Assembly: GCF_034670005.1 (NCBI RefSeq) | Contig: NZ_JAXMOH010000009.1 | Coordinates: 96,876-160,875, forward strand | Direction of reading: 5' to 3' | Length of the DNA: 64,000 nucleotides | Origin: Thalassobius sp034670005 | GTDB lineage: Bacteria; Pseudomonadota; Alphaproteobacteria; Rhodobacterales; Rhodobacteraceae | Shown here: piece after piece, positions 8,964 through 18,095 of the stretch | Numbering within the stretch: the stretch's first letter is position 1 | Layout: every line of letters begins with the position of its first letter | Made by a program: the position numbers and the translations under genes | Notes under the pieces: model-generated | The model's database searches: none | What the model was told of the DNA's origin: nothing | The model's input: the letters and a program-made list of their open reading frames with translations, nothing else

Positions 8964-9406
8964 CCGTCCTTGCGGGCACCGGTACCGACAAACAGGGTGC
9001 GGTTAACCCAGGCATAGCGCGGATCGCCGCTTTCCAACCTGGCATGGGTACGCATGTAATACGCACTCGGCGCAACCTCTTCGCCGCGGGCGATGGCGGC
9101 AATGACGTCATCGGGGCCGTGGCGATAGCCGTAATTGCGGATTTCCACCACCGCACCGTCATCGGTTTCGATGGCATAGCGGGTGTCCAGTTCAGCCACG
9201 CCATTTGACCAGATCGTTTGCCAGTCGGCGCCGAGGTTCAGGATTTTTCCCGTTACTTCCGGACCTTCGACCCGGCCCCCAACAATCGGAATGATCCGCC
9301 GTTGTCCCGCCTGTCCGGCCCCCATTTCGCGGATCGGATCGAGTTCCACAAACAGATCACAGACATGCCGCAGCCCCGGCCGCGCAAGCTTCGGTTGTTC
9401 GCTCAT
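8930..9406 (-). CDS. DUF3237 family protein
   Basis: A 158-residue cytosolic protein of the DUF3237 family, recognised by the pattern LVVELDP-like start, IVGGRVEGP, GADWQ and DTRYAIETDDGAVV. Members are small beta-barrels of unknown function that often sit beside aromatic degradation genes. It is divergent from the feruloyl-CoA synthase gene across an AT-rich 119-bp gap and overlaps the end of modC. A role in phenylpropanoid catabolism is inference from position only. Confidence 0.8.
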   Translation of the reverse strand: MSEQPKLARPGLRHVCDLFVELDPIREMGAGQAGQRRIIPIVGGRVEGPEVTGKILNLGADWQTIWSNGVAELDTRYAIETDDGAVVEIRNYGYRHGPDDVIAAIARGEEVAPSAYYMRTHARLESGDPRYAWVNRTLFVGTGARKDGQVVVSLFAID

Positions 9407-9525
9407 ATTGTAGACTCCTCTCTGCCAAACGGCTTGCTCGTCTTAGTGATAATAGTTATATTATATATCAATTATGGACTATGGCGAGTCTCTCGTTCCG
9501 CCATTTCCTGAGGGAGGATTAAGCA
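9407..9525. promoter_or_regulatory. AT-rich divergent promoter region between DUF3237 and fcs
   Basis: This gap contains a run of nearly pure A/T at about 9445-9475, unlike the GC-rich surroundings, and lies between two divergent genes. It probably holds both promoters and a regulator site. No specific operator is recognised. Confidence 0.45.
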
Positions 9526-11277
9526 ATGACCGCTACGCAGTTCTGGACACCGGAATTCCACGTCGAAAAACGCGATGACGGCACCATTTTGATGGAACAT
9601 CTTGGCGTCGCCGAGCGGCTGGCCGACACCATCCCGGCGCGACTGAAATACTGGGCCGAAACCACGCCTGAAGCGATCTATCTGGCGCAGCGCGTGGAGG
9701 GCGGTGATTGGCGGCGGCTGAGCTATGGCACGGCTCATGACAGGGTGAGATCGCTGGGCGCAGCCTTTCTGGAGATGGGGCTATCGCAGGACCGGCCGGT
9801 TCTGATCCTGTCAGAAAATTCATTGGACCATGCATTGGTCGCGCTGGCAGCACAATATGTCGGCGTGCCGAGCGCGGCTGTGTCCACCGCGTTTTCGCTG
9901 GTCTCGGAAACCCATGACAAGCTGACCGGCGTGGCCGAGCTGTTACAGCCGGGGCTGATCTTCGTGTCCGACGGCGCACGATATGCCCCTGCGGTCGATG
10001 CCATCCGCACCGACGGCACTATGGTTGCCGCCACGAAACCCAGCGGCGACATGCTGGATATCACGGCACTGGCGGGCGATCCGGCCAAGGCCGACGCGGC
10101 GTTCGGGCAACTGACCGGTGATATGGTGGCGAAATACTTGTTCACCTCCGGATCGACAGGCAGCCCGAAGGCGGTGATCAACACCCATGACATGATTGCC
10201 CGCAATCAGGATATGGTCGCCGATTGCTTCCGCTTCCTGCGCGACCACCCGCCCGTCGTCATCGACTGGGCCCCATGGAGTCATACCGCCAGCGGCAACA
10301 AGGTGTTCAACATGGTGCTGTGTAATGGCGGCAGCTATTACATCGACGAGGGCAAACCGACCCCGCACCTGATAGGAGAAACCCTGCGCAACCTGCACGA
10401 AATATCGCCAACCTGGTATTTCAACGTGCCAGCAGGATACGAAATGTTGCTGGAAGAATTCCGCAAGGACCGCGAACTGGCCGAAAGGTTCTTCGCTCAT
10501 CTCGATCTGATGATGTATGCGGGCGCCGGCATGGCGCAGCATATTTGGGACGGGTTGCTGGACATGGCGCGCGACGTGGCCGGGCATGACGTTTTGCTGA
10601 CCACAGCGTTGGGCGCGACAGAAACCGGGCCTTTTGCGCTGATGTGCACCGAACAGCAGGAAGCGCCCGGCAATGTCGGCGTGCCCGCGCGCGGCATCAC
10701 CCTGAAACTGGTACCAAACGAGGATAAGCTGGAAGCGCGCCTGAAAAGCCCCTCGATCACCGCAGGGTATTACAAGGATGCAAAAGCCACCGCGGACCAT
10801 TTCGACGAGGAAGGATTTTACCTGCTGGGCGACGCGCTGCGCCCGGCCGATCCGGATGACCTGACCAAAGGATTTTTCTTTGACGGGCGGATCGCGGAAA
10901 ATTTCAAGCTGGCGACCGGAACATGGGTCGCAGTCGGCGCGCTGCGCGCCAAGCTTGTCGATCATTTCGGAGGGCTGATCCGCGACGCGGTGATCGTCGG
11001 CGAAAACCGCGAGGAACTGGGCGCTCTGGTGTTTCCTGCCGAGGGCGTGGGTGAGGCCGACCTGCCCGCGTTGCAGGAAAAACTGGATAGTTTCGCCGCC
11101 GCGGCCACTGGCAGTTCCAACCGGGTGCGCCGGGTCGTGGTGCTGACCGCACCGCCGAACCTCGACAAGGGCGAGGCTACCGACAAAGGGTCGATCAATC
11201 AGCGTGCGGTGCTTCGCGAACGACCCCAGGCTGTGGCCCAGATTTACGACACCCCGTGCGGGGTCAGCTTCTGCTGA
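9526..11277 (+). CDS. fcs: Feruloyl-CoA synthase
   Basis: A 583-residue member of the acyl-adenylate-forming family that activates ferulate (and p-coumarate or caffeate) to the CoA thioester. The ATP loop is LFTSGSTGSPKAVINTH near residue 205, the adenylate region contains TTALGATETGPFALM, and the hinge/C-terminal domain ends with EATDKGSINQRAVL, typical of feruloyl-CoA synthases. A good GGAGG precedes the ATG. The expected partner hydratase/lyase (ech) and vanillin dehydrogenase are not in the window. The neighbouring P450, PobA and AraC regulator fit a lignin-aromatic context. Confidence 0.87.
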   Translation: MTATQFWTPEFHVEKRDDGTILMEHLGVAERLADTIPARLKYWAETTPEAIYLAQRVEGGDWRRLSYGTAHDRVRSLGAAFLEMGLSQDRPVLILSENSLDHALVALAAQYVGVPSAAVSTAFSLVSETHDKLTGVAELLQPGLIFVSDGARYAPAVDAIRTDGTMVAATKPSGDMLDITALAGDPAKADAAFGQLTGDMVAKYLFTSGSTGSPKAVINTHDMIARNQDMVADCFRFLRDHPPVVIDWAPWSHTASGNKVFNMVLCNGGSYYIDEGKPTPHLIGETLRNLHEISPTWYFNVPAGYEMLLEEFRKDRELAERFFAHLDLMMYAGAGMAQHIWDGLLDMARDVAGHDVLLTTALGATETGPFALMCTEQQEAPGNVGVPARGITLKLVPNEDKLEARLKSPSITAGYYKDAKATADHFDEEGFYLLGDALRPADPDDLTKGFFFDGRIAENFKLATGTWVAVGALRAKLVDHFGGLIRDAVIVGENREELGALVFPAEGVGEADLPALQEKLDSFAAAATGSSNRVRRVVVLTAPPNLDKGEATDKGSINQRAVLRERPQAVAQIYDTPCGVSFC

Positions 11278-11309
11278 CAATCCTGCCAAATGACGTTACG
11301 CCATTTCCC

Positions 11310-11337
11310 CCGGACCAGTGTGAAACCACCGGTCCGG
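11310..11337. terminator. Hairpin downstream of fcs
   Basis: Inverted repeat CCGGACC (11310-11316) with GGTCCGG (11331-11337) in the gap after fcs. There is no T tract, so termination is only likely. Confidence 0.4.
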
Positions 11338-11389
11338 TGAATTGACAGCCCCTCCCCCCCGCGCCACGCTTGCTTCAGGAGGAGTGCAG

Positions 11390-12208
11390 ATGAGACCCCA
11401 TCGGACGACGGGCCAGATGGCCATTGGGCGCGACCGGTTCTTCTATTCCGGTTTGTTAGGTAATTCGGGCAAACCCCGCAGAATGGGGGGCGTTACGATC
11501 TATGTTGCACCGGAAGGCGAGCTGGATATCGGATTTGGCAAGTCCGGCCGGACAGAACGACGGCAAATCGCAGCGCTGGCACCATATGAAACCCATCGGC
11601 TGATATCGCCTTGCGGCCGCATCCTGAACCTTGGCTTCGAACCCGAAAGCCTGCGACCCGAGGATCAGGCGCGTCTGATTGCGCGTTGCAACGATGCCGA
11701 ACGCGGGCCGCAACTGGCTCAGCGTATCCGCGATGCCGAAGCGCAGCTGTCGGCAAGCGGCAAAGAGGCTGGGTTCACCAATACTGCTTTCGATCTGTTA
11801 TTTTTGGGCGAAACGCTGGCAGAACGCCCGAAAGACCGCCGGATCAAAGAGGCGTTGGCGACGATCTGTATCGAGATCGAGGATAACGCGCTCAGTGCCG
11901 ATGATCTGGCGGCCAAGGCGGGTTTGTCGACCTCACGCTTCCTGCACCTGTTCAAAGAAAACACCGGCATCGCGTTCCGGTCTCTACGGATGTGGAAACG
12001 GGCCAGACGGTTTCTCGACCACGCCAATGGCAGCGAAAGCCTGACCGAAGTGGCGCTGGAACTGGGGTATCCCGACAGCAGCCATTTCAGCCATTCAATC
12101 CGGCGAACCTATGGGCTGAAACCACGCTCGATCCGGTTAGGATCGCGCAATCTGAAGGTCTTTGCCGGGGCCGGATATACGCTTGGCCCCGACCGGGTGA
12201 TGCCTTAG
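11390..12208 (+). CDS. AraC-family transcriptional regulator
   Basis: A 272-residue regulator with a C-terminal AraC/XylS double helix-turn-helix. LSADDLAAKAGLSTSRFLHLFKENTG and SLTEVALELGYPDSSHFSHSIRRTYG are the two recognition units. The N-terminal part is a poorly conserved sensor domain with a cupin-like look. ATG at 11390 follows a strong AGGAGGAG; the further-upstream TTG start at 11342 lacks this. It is 112 bp behind fcs on the same strand and convergent with the SDR gene, so it may control fcs or the SDR. Confidence 0.87.
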   Translation: MRPHRTTGQMAIGRDRFFYSGLLGNSGKPRRMGGVTIYVAPEGELDIGFGKSGRTERRQIAALAPYETHRLISPCGRILNLGFEPESLRPEDQARLIARCNDAERGPQLAQRIRDAEAQLSASGKEAGFTNTAFDLLFLGETLAERPKDRRIKEALATICIEIEDNALSADDLAAKAGLSTSRFLHLFKENTGIAFRSLRMWKRARRFLDHANGSESLTEVALELGYPDSSHFSHSIRRTYGLKPRSIRLGSRNLKVFAGAGYTLGPDRVMP

Positions 12209-12321
12209 CTACCGGAGCTGAATGGAAAGCTGCCGATAGCAGGGCCTATAACCCCTGCAGTTTGAGACCTCGAAAGTCCGCTAAAAAGCCTGGTTCGCGT
12301 TTTAGTCCGAAGCGTGCCACC

Positions 12322-13101
12322 TCAGTCCTTCATCATCCGTTGCAGCTTGGCCATGCCGCCGATCCAGCGGTCATAATCGGCCAGTTTTCTGGTCATGTAC
12401 TCACGCACCTGTTCGTGCGGCAGGATCAAAAACTGTTCGGCCTGCAACCCGGCCAGCGCCGCCTGCGCTACGGCCTTGGGCGTTAACACACCATCGAGCG
12501 TTTGTGGGCCACTGCTGATGCCGTTCAACATGTCGGTATCGACGCCTTGCGGGCATAGGATACTGACCCGGATACCATCATCCCGATGGGTGATGGCCAG
12601 ATTTTCGGCGAATCCCACCGCAGCGTGTTTGGAAGTAGAATAGACCGCACTGCCAACCTGGCTGAGCAGTCCAGCGGCCGACACCGTGTTCAGGAACGTA
12701 CCGCCGCCGCGCGCCTTCATCAGCGGCACCAAGATTCGCGCGGCGCGGATATGGGCCATGACATTGACCTCCCAGGCTTTCTGCCAGACCTCGTCAGGGG
12801 CACCGCCAGCATTGGCAAAATCCAGATCGAATCCGGTGGCAATCCCGGCGTTGGAACAAAACAGATCAATCGGCCCCTCTTCGGCCTCGATATCCGCGAT
12901 CAGCTGCGCCATCGCCTCCGCATCGGCCACGTCCAGTTGCAAACCGCGGCCACCGATTTCAGCGGCCACCGCCTTGGCTCCGGCCCCGTCCAGATCCGTC
13001 ACAACCACATTCGCCCCGGCATCTGCCAACGCTTCGCAAAGCGCCTGGCCGATGCCGTTTGCACCACCGGTCACCACCGCCAGAGATCCCTTGATCTGCA
13101 T
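12322..13101 (-). CDS. Short-chain dehydrogenase/reductase
   Basis: A 259-residue classical SDR. The cofactor loop is TGGANGIG at residues 11-18, the structural motif SNAGI is near 85, the catalytic serine lies in NTVSAAG near 138, and YSTSK (Tyr and Lys) is near 152-156. VTDLDGAG after the second strand carries the aspartate that favours NAD. The substrate is unknown. The gene is divergent from the MBL-fold hydrolase gene. Confidence 0.9.
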   Translation of the reverse strand: MQIKGSLAVVTGGANGIGQALCEALADAGANVVVTDLDGAGAKAVAAEIGGRGLQLDVADAEAMAQLIADIEAEEGPIDLFCSNAGIATGFDLDFANAGGAPDEVWQKAWEVNVMAHIRAARILVPLMKARGGGTFLNTVSAAGLLSQVGSAVYSTSKHAAVGFAENLAITHRDDGIRVSILCPQGVDTDMLNGISSGPQTLDGVLTPKAVAQAALAGLQAEQFLILPHEQVREYMTRKLADYDRWIGGMAKLQRMMKD

Positions 13102-13288
13102 GGTCTTTCCTCCTGCTTTCCCAACTTGGTGAAACTGTCTTGTGCAAATCAGGGCCGCACAAGCCGCAGATCGACTGACGGAACGTCATTTGCGGACAGC
13201 AGCTATACGCAAGTCACCCCAACAGCTTGCCTTATCCTGCCCTTCGGTCCTATTCCTGCTGGCCGCTCACTGAAAACCCGGAGTCCCC

Positions 13289-14311
13289 TTGTCCCTGCAA
13301 TTTCCCCACACCGACCTCCCATCCCCTGGCGAAACACTTGAAATCGCCCCGGGCATCCGGTGGGCGCGGTTGAGCCTGCCGTTCCGGTTGAACCATGTGA
13401 ACATCTATTTCATCGAAGACGATGGTGGCTGGGCAATTGTCGATACCGGTATTTCCAACTCCGAAAGCCGCGCCGCGTGGCAGGCTTTGCTTGAGGGTCC
13501 GATGGCGGGACAAAAAATCACCCGAGTGATCGTCACTCATCACCATCCCGACCATATTGGCAATGCCGGGTGGCTGTGCGAAACGCTGGGGGTCGAATTA
13601 CTGACGAGTGCCGGGTCGTTCCTGTCTTTTCTCTCTCTTACCAATCCCTCAGCGTCTGCCAAAGCCGATCCCTACACCCACTTCTATGCCCGCCACGGAA
13701 TGTCGACGGAGGGTGCAAAACTGGTCAGTACATTGGGGCATGGCTATCTTCGGATGGTATCGATGCCACCGGACAGCTATCACCGCCTGTACCAAGGCAT
13801 GGACCTTCGGATCGGCAGTCGCCAGTTTAAGGTTCTGACCGGCGACGGTCACAGCTTGGAACAGGTGATGCTGTATGACCCGTCGGATAATCTGTTCCTG
13901 GCCGCCGATCAGGTCATCGAACGGATCAGCCCGAATATTTCGGTTTTTGCCAGCGAACCCGCCGCAGATCCCCTGGGGCTGTACCTGAAGTCACTGGAGC
14001 AAATCAGCGATACAGTTCCCGAGGATGCGCTGGTCCTGTCGGGCCATCACCGCCCGTTTTACGGGTTGCATCAGCGCCGTGCCGAACTGGCACAGCACCA
14101 TGCCGAACGTTGCGATATGATTGCGAACGCCTGTGGCCCCGCGCCCCAAAGCGTCAACGATCTGGTGCCGGTTCTGTTCAAGGGCAAGCTTGACGCGCAT
14201 GAAGTCAGCTTTGCCTTCAGCGAAGCGTTGGCGCATGCGAATTACATGGCGGCAAAGGGCGATCTGAACTGGGTCGAAGAGGGAGAGCGTCTAAAGCTGA
14301 TCCGTACCTGA
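13289..14311 (+). CDS. MBL-fold metallo-hydrolase
   Basis: A 340-residue metallo-beta-lactamase-fold hydrolase. The dinuclear metal motif HHHPDHIG (HxHxDH) lies near residues 82-89, with later metal-binding residues in GDGHSLEQ and SGHHRP. The layout resembles glyoxalase II/lactonase-type thioester or ester hydrolases with a C-terminal helical domain. The start is a TTG preceded by GGAG. The substrate is unknown; acyl-CoA or lactone hydrolysis would fit beside an acyl-CoA synthase (inference). Confidence 0.85.
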   Translation: MSLQFPHTDLPSPGETLEIAPGIRWARLSLPFRLNHVNIYFIEDDGGWAIVDTGISNSESRAAWQALLEGPMAGQKITRVIVTHHHPDHIGNAGWLCETLGVELLTSAGSFLSFLSLTNPSASAKADPYTHFYARHGMSTEGAKLVSTLGHGYLRMVSMPPDSYHRLYQGMDLRIGSRQFKVLTGDGHSLEQVMLYDPSDNLFLAADQVIERISPNISVFASEPAADPLGLYLKSLEQISDTVPEDALVLSGHHRPFYGLHQRRAELAQHHAERCDMIANACGPAPQSVNDLVPVLFKGKLDAHEVSFAFSEALAHANYMAAKGDLNWVEEGERLKLIRT

Positions 14312-14382
14312 GCTGGCAGGCTGTGCTTGCATTGCGCCGGGCCGGGTGCGAAAAAACGCCATACCCATAGGCGGATAAACGC

Positions 14383-14823
14383 ATGACCAAGACGATCCAT
14401 ATCCTCAACGGCCCCAATCTGAACCTGCTGGGCAAGCGGGAACCCGAGATTTACGGCGATATCACGCTGGACAACGTCGCGGCGGATTGCAGCCGTCTGG
14501 CAACCGATCTGGGGTTGGAAACCCAGTTGATGCAATCGAACCACGAGGGCCAGATCGTCGACTGGATTCATCAGGCGCGTGATAAGGCGGCGGGGATCAT
14601 CATCAATCCGGCTGCCTACACGCATACGTCTGTGGCGATTCTTGATGCGCTCAATACGTTCGAAGGCCCGGTGCTGGAGGTGCATATTTCAAACGTGCAC
14701 AAGCGCGAAAGCTTTCGCCACCATTCCTATGTATCGCTGCGTGCGGACGGGGTGATCGCGGGCTTCGGCGTTGAAGGCTATCAGCTGGCGCTGCGGCGCA
14801 TGGCGTCACTGCTGGCGGATTGA
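14383..14823 (+). CDS. aroQ: 3-dehydroquinate dehydratase, type II
   Basis: A 146-residue dodecameric-type dehydroquinase converting 3-dehydroquinate to 3-dehydroshikimate. The signature ILNGPNLNLLGKREPEIYG at residues 5-23 contains the catalytic tyrosine and arginine. INPAAYTHTSVA supplies the asparagine and histidine, and EVHISNVHKRE completes the site. Length is normal. It can serve aromatic amino acid synthesis or quinate breakdown toward protocatechuate. A strong hairpin separates it from convergent pobA. Confidence 0.94.
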   Translation: MTKTIHILNGPNLNLLGKREPEIYGDITLDNVAADCSRLATDLGLETQLMQSNHEGQIVDWIHQARDKAAGIIINPAAYTHTSVAILDALNTFEGPVLEVHISNVHKRESFRHHSYVSLRADGVIAGFGVEGYQLALRRMASLLAD

Positions 14824-14831
14824 GCACCGAG

Positions 14832-14878
14832 CAGCGGCCGGTCAATGCTGCAACAGCGACACCCGGCCGCTGTTGCAG
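14832..14878. terminator. Overlapping hairpins between convergent aroQ and pobA
   Basis: Two perfect stems compete for the same bases. One pairs CAGCGGCCGG (14832-14841) with 14863-14872. The other is 11 bp, CTGCAACAGCG (14848-14858) with 14868-14878. Placed between converging stops, this is a likely bidirectional terminator. Confidence 0.6.
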
Positions 14879-14885
14879 TGGTTGA

Positions 14886-16055
14886 TCAGAATGGCAAGCC
14901 GACGTAATTTTCCGCCATCACCTTTTGCGCGCTTTCGTTGCGTTCGAGGAATTCCAGTTCGGCGCGCTGCATCTTGCGATCGAATGCGCTTTGTTCAGGA
15001 TAGAGGTGCAGCATGTTCGACATCCACCAGCTGAACCGTTCCGCCTTCCAAATCCGGGCCAGCGCCTTTTCGGAATAGCGGTCCAGACCTTCCTCTTCGC
15101 CATCGACGTAGAACTGAACCATCGCGTGGTAGAGGTAATAGATGTCCGAAGCAGCCGTGTTCAGCCCCTTGGCCCCAGTCGGCGGTACGATATGGGCAGC
15201 GTCGCCGCAGAGGAACAGCTTGCCCCACCGCATCGGTTCGGTCACGAAGGATCGCAGCGGCGCGATGGATTTCTCGATTGATGGGCCGGTGATCAATTTC
15301 TCTGCCGTTTCTTCCGGAATCCGGCGCTTCAGCTCTTCCCAGAAGGCGTCATCGCTCCAGTCCTCGGGCTTATGATCCAGTGGGCACTGAACATAGTACC
15401 GGCTGAGATTTTCGTTCCGCATCGAACACAGCGCGAAACCGCGTTGGGAGTTGGAATAGATCAGTTCGTCATGCACTGGGGGGGTTTCTGAAAGAACGCC
15501 AAGCCAGCCGAATGGATAGATTTTTTCATATTCCTTGCGGACAGTTTCCGGGATCGTTTTACGTGACACGCCGTGGAACCCGTCGCAACCGACCACGTAA
15601 TCGCAGTCGATCCGCTGGCCCTGACCGCCGACATTGAATTCCACATAGGGCGCGTCGCCATCGGCATCCTGAATGCGTACATCATCGACATTGTAGATGA
15701 TCTTGCCATCCGCCGCTTCGCGCGCGGCGTAAAGGTCACGGGTCAATTCGGTTTGACCGTAAACGATAACCGAGGCATTGGCCCGCGCCGCGAAATCGAC
15801 GCGGAACTGGTGATTGTCATAGGCGATGACGGTGCCGTCATGGATGTAACCTTCGCGGTCCATCCGGTCGCCGACACCTGCTTCGCGCATCAGCTCGGCA
15901 AATCCATGCTCCAACACGCCCGCACGAATCCGGCCCAGAACGTAGTCCTTGGTCTTGCGTTCCAGCACGACCGATTCAATTCCTTTGCGGTGCAGCAGCT
16001 GAGACAGCAGCAGGCCCGATGGACCCGCACCAATGATACAAACCTGTGTGCGCAT
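14886..16055 (-). CDS. pobA: 4-hydroxybenzoate 3-monooxygenase
   Basis: A 389-residue FAD-dependent aromatic hydroxylase converting 4-hydroxybenzoate plus NADPH and O2 to protocatechuate. Visible motifs are the N-terminal GAGPSG dinucleotide fold, the DG fingerprint YVVGCDGFHG near residue 158, and the second FAD motif CGDAAHIVPPTGAKGLN near 284. Length matches the Pseudomonas enzyme (394). It is divergent from an AraC regulator, as in many pobA loci. It links p-coumarate and 4-hydroxybenzoate catabolism to the protocatechuate branch, which is not encoded here. Confidence 0.95.
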   Translation of the reverse strand: MRTQVCIIGAGPSGLLLSQLLHRKGIESVVLERKTKDYVLGRIRAGVLEHGFAELMREAGVGDRMDREGYIHDGTVIAYDNHQFRVDFAARANASVIVYGQTELTRDLYAAREAADGKIIYNVDDVRIQDADGDAPYVEFNVGGQGQRIDCDYVVGCDGFHGVSRKTIPETVRKEYEKIYPFGWLGVLSETPPVHDELIYSNSQRGFALCSMRNENLSRYYVQCPLDHKPEDWSDDAFWEELKRRIPEETAEKLITGPSIEKSIAPLRSFVTEPMRWGKLFLCGDAAHIVPPTGAKGLNTAASDIYYLYHAMVQFYVDGEEEGLDRYSEKALARIWKAERFSWWMSNMLHLYPEQSAFDRKMQRAELEFLERNESAQKVMAENYVGLPF

Positions 16056-16166
16056 AATTCTTCTCCCATCCTCGATTGCCGTTACTGATATCAGATCACA
16101 GTTTATTCGGAATGGCGCTTTTTCTCAAAGACTGGTACTAATCGAACATAAACTGAAAGGCCCGTC

Positions 16167-17042
16167 ATGACCCGGATACCCGCCTATGCCCTTTATGGCG
16201 AACAACAGCTATTGCCGGACCTGTTACACTGCGAAAGAATTCTGGACCGGGCAGGACCGAATGGTTGGACTATTTCGGCGCATCGGCATCCGCATGTCCA
16301 TCAATTGTTCCTGATCCGCCGCGGATCGGCGGTTCTGGGCGTCGATGGCAACCGGCGTGACCTGAATGAACCGGTTGTGATCAATATGCCGCGCTGGACG
16401 GTGCACAGTTTTTCCTTTTCGAAAGGCACCGATGGCTATGTCCTGACCCTGCCCACCGCCGAATTGCCGGAACTGTTCGGTCAACCTAATGACCTGGCGG
16501 AGCGACTGGAACATTGGGGCCTCCTGCCGGCGAATGATGTAATCTGTGCCCTGTTCGACAGCCTGCACCACGAACATTGCACCGACGATCCGGGGCGGTC
16601 GTTGATGTTGAAAGCCTTGGCGGAACAGATCATGGTGCGGGTCGCACGATTGCTGCCGGGACCGGAACGCGGTGACATTCCCGCGCGCTACAGCCAGATC
16701 ATGGCAGGTTTCGAACAGTTGGTGCAGAAACATTTTCGCGACCGCTGGCGGGTCAGCGATTACGCCGATGCGCTGGCGGTCAGCGCGACCCATCTGACCC
16801 GGGTGGTACGTGATCTGACCGGGGCATCGGCGCAGGCTTATGTCGATGCGACGATATTCCGCGAAGCCTGCCGGCAACTGGCCTATACCCGTATCGACAT
16901 TCGCCAGATCGGTTTCGATCTGGGCTATGACGACCCGGCCTATTTTTCCCGCATGTTTCGCAGGCGCGTCGGCATGTGTCCGTCGGATTACCGTAGCAAA
17001 GTCAATATCGGTGCCCCCGCACCATCTGCCATCGGTGCCTGA
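16167..17042 (+). CDS. AraC-family regulator of pobA (PobR/PobC type)
   Basis: A 291-residue protein with an N-terminal cupin sensor (HRHPHVHQLFLIRRGSAVL) and a C-terminal AraC helix-turn-helix pair ending QIGFDLGYDDPAYFSRMFRRRVG. Its divergent position 111 bp from pobA strongly suggests it activates pobA with 4-hydroxybenzoate as ligand, as AraC-type pob regulators do in Pseudomonas and Azotobacter. Not to be confused with the IclR-type PobR of Acinetobacter. Confidence 0.85.
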   Translation: MTRIPAYALYGEQQLLPDLLHCERILDRAGPNGWTISAHRHPHVHQLFLIRRGSAVLGVDGNRRDLNEPVVINMPRWTVHSFSFSKGTDGYVLTLPTAELPELFGQPNDLAERLEHWGLLPANDVICALFDSLHHEHCTDDPGRSLMLKALAEQIMVRVARLLPGPERGDIPARYSQIMAGFEQLVQKHFRDRWRVSDYADALAVSATHLTRVVRDLTGASAQAYVDATIFREACRQLAYTRIDIRQIGFDLGYDDPAYFSRMFRRRVGMCPSDYRSKVNIGAPAPSAIGA

Positions 17043-17047
17043 GCCCC

Positions 17048-17995
17048 CTATTCCGCAATCACTTCAGCGACTTCTTCAGACCGGATCATCTCCATCGCGT
17101 GGCTGCGAATTTCATCCCAAACGGTCTGCATCGCCCCGGTCAGCCGCAGATCCGAACGGTGCAGCACGAACCAGTGCCGCATGATCGGCAATCCCCCGGC
17201 CCGGATCAGCGCCAGTCGACCAGCGCGCAGTTCGTCAATCACCGTATGCGCTGACAGTAGCGCCACGCCCAAGCCAGCGATCACCGATTGCTTGATGGTT
17301 TCATTGCTGCCCATTTCGGTAAAATCATAGACCTTGCCCTGCCCTAACCGGTCAAGAAATCGCATCGCAAGTATTCGGGTGCCGGAGCCTTCCTCACGCA
17401 TCATGAAATGTTGACTGAGAATATCTGCCTTGGGCACTTTCCCGGCGCCGACCAGCGGATGATCGGGTTTGGCAATCAGCACATGCTGATGGGGCCCCAG
17501 CGGTTCGGCCATCACATCGGGTTGCCGCGGAGGACGGCCCATCACCGCGATGTCTATGCGTTCGGACTCTAGCCCTTCTATGATCTCATTGCGGTTCCCG
17601 ACGATCAGGCGAATCTCTATTTCGGGATGAAGATCCTTCAACCGCGCCACAATTCCAGGGGCGAAATACTTGCCGGTACTGACCACGCCCAACACAACAC
17701 GGCCTGCGGCGCCACGCCGCACGGCCTCGATATCCTCGGCAGCGCGGCTGAGCGAACCCCAGGCTTTTTCGAAAGCTTCGATCAGAATCCGGCCTTCCTG
17801 AGTGGCATGAAATTGTCCCGAAACATCCCGATCAAGAAGTGGCGTTCCGAAATTTTCTTCCAATAATTTCAATTGGCTATGCACCGCCGGCGAGGATAAA
17901 GACAAGCTGTTTGCAGCGGCGGCAATCGTTCCGTGTTCTGCCACAGAAACCAGCGCCCGCAGTTGTTTGAAAGTCAGCGCCTTGAGGTTCTGCAT
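17048..17995 (-). CDS. cbbR: LysR-type regulator of the cbb operon
   Basis: A 315-residue LysR protein (helix-turn-helix GTIAAAANSLSLSSPAVHSQLKLLEENFG) with a metabolite-binding domain. The sequence and its divergent position 100 bp from cbbF identify it as CbbR, which activates Calvin-cycle genes in response to RuBP-type metabolites. Its stop lies only 6 bp from the convergent AraC gene's stop. Confidence 0.92.
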   Translation of the reverse strand: MQNLKALTFKQLRALVSVAEHGTIAAAANSLSLSSPAVHSQLKLLEENFGTPLLDRDVSGQFHATQEGRILIEAFEKAWGSLSRAAEDIEAVRRGAAGRVVLGVVSTGKYFAPGIVARLKDLHPEIEIRLIVGNRNEIIEGLESERIDIAVMGRPPRQPDVMAEPLGPHQHVLIAKPDHPLVGAGKVPKADILSQHFMMREEGSGTRILAMRFLDRLGQGKVYDFTEMGSNETIKQSVIAGLGVALLSAHTVIDELRAGRLALIRAGGLPIMRHWFVLHRSDLRLTGAMQTVWDEIRSHAMEMIRSEEVAEVIAE

Positions 17996-18095
17996 TCCAA
18001 AATTCCTAACACAAATTCAAAAAGATTAAATTTTCTTATCTTCATTCTTGGCCAACAACAATCCCATCCACTGCTAAAGGAGGGAGGCCTTGGCG
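17996..18095. promoter_or_regulatory. cbbR-cbbF divergent control region with a CbbR-type site
   Basis: The AT-rich gap contains TTA-N7-TTA at 18026-18038, matching the TNA-N7/8-TNA consensus of CbbR boxes. AGGGAGG at about 18080-18086 is the cbbF ribosome-binding site. Confidence 0.5.
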
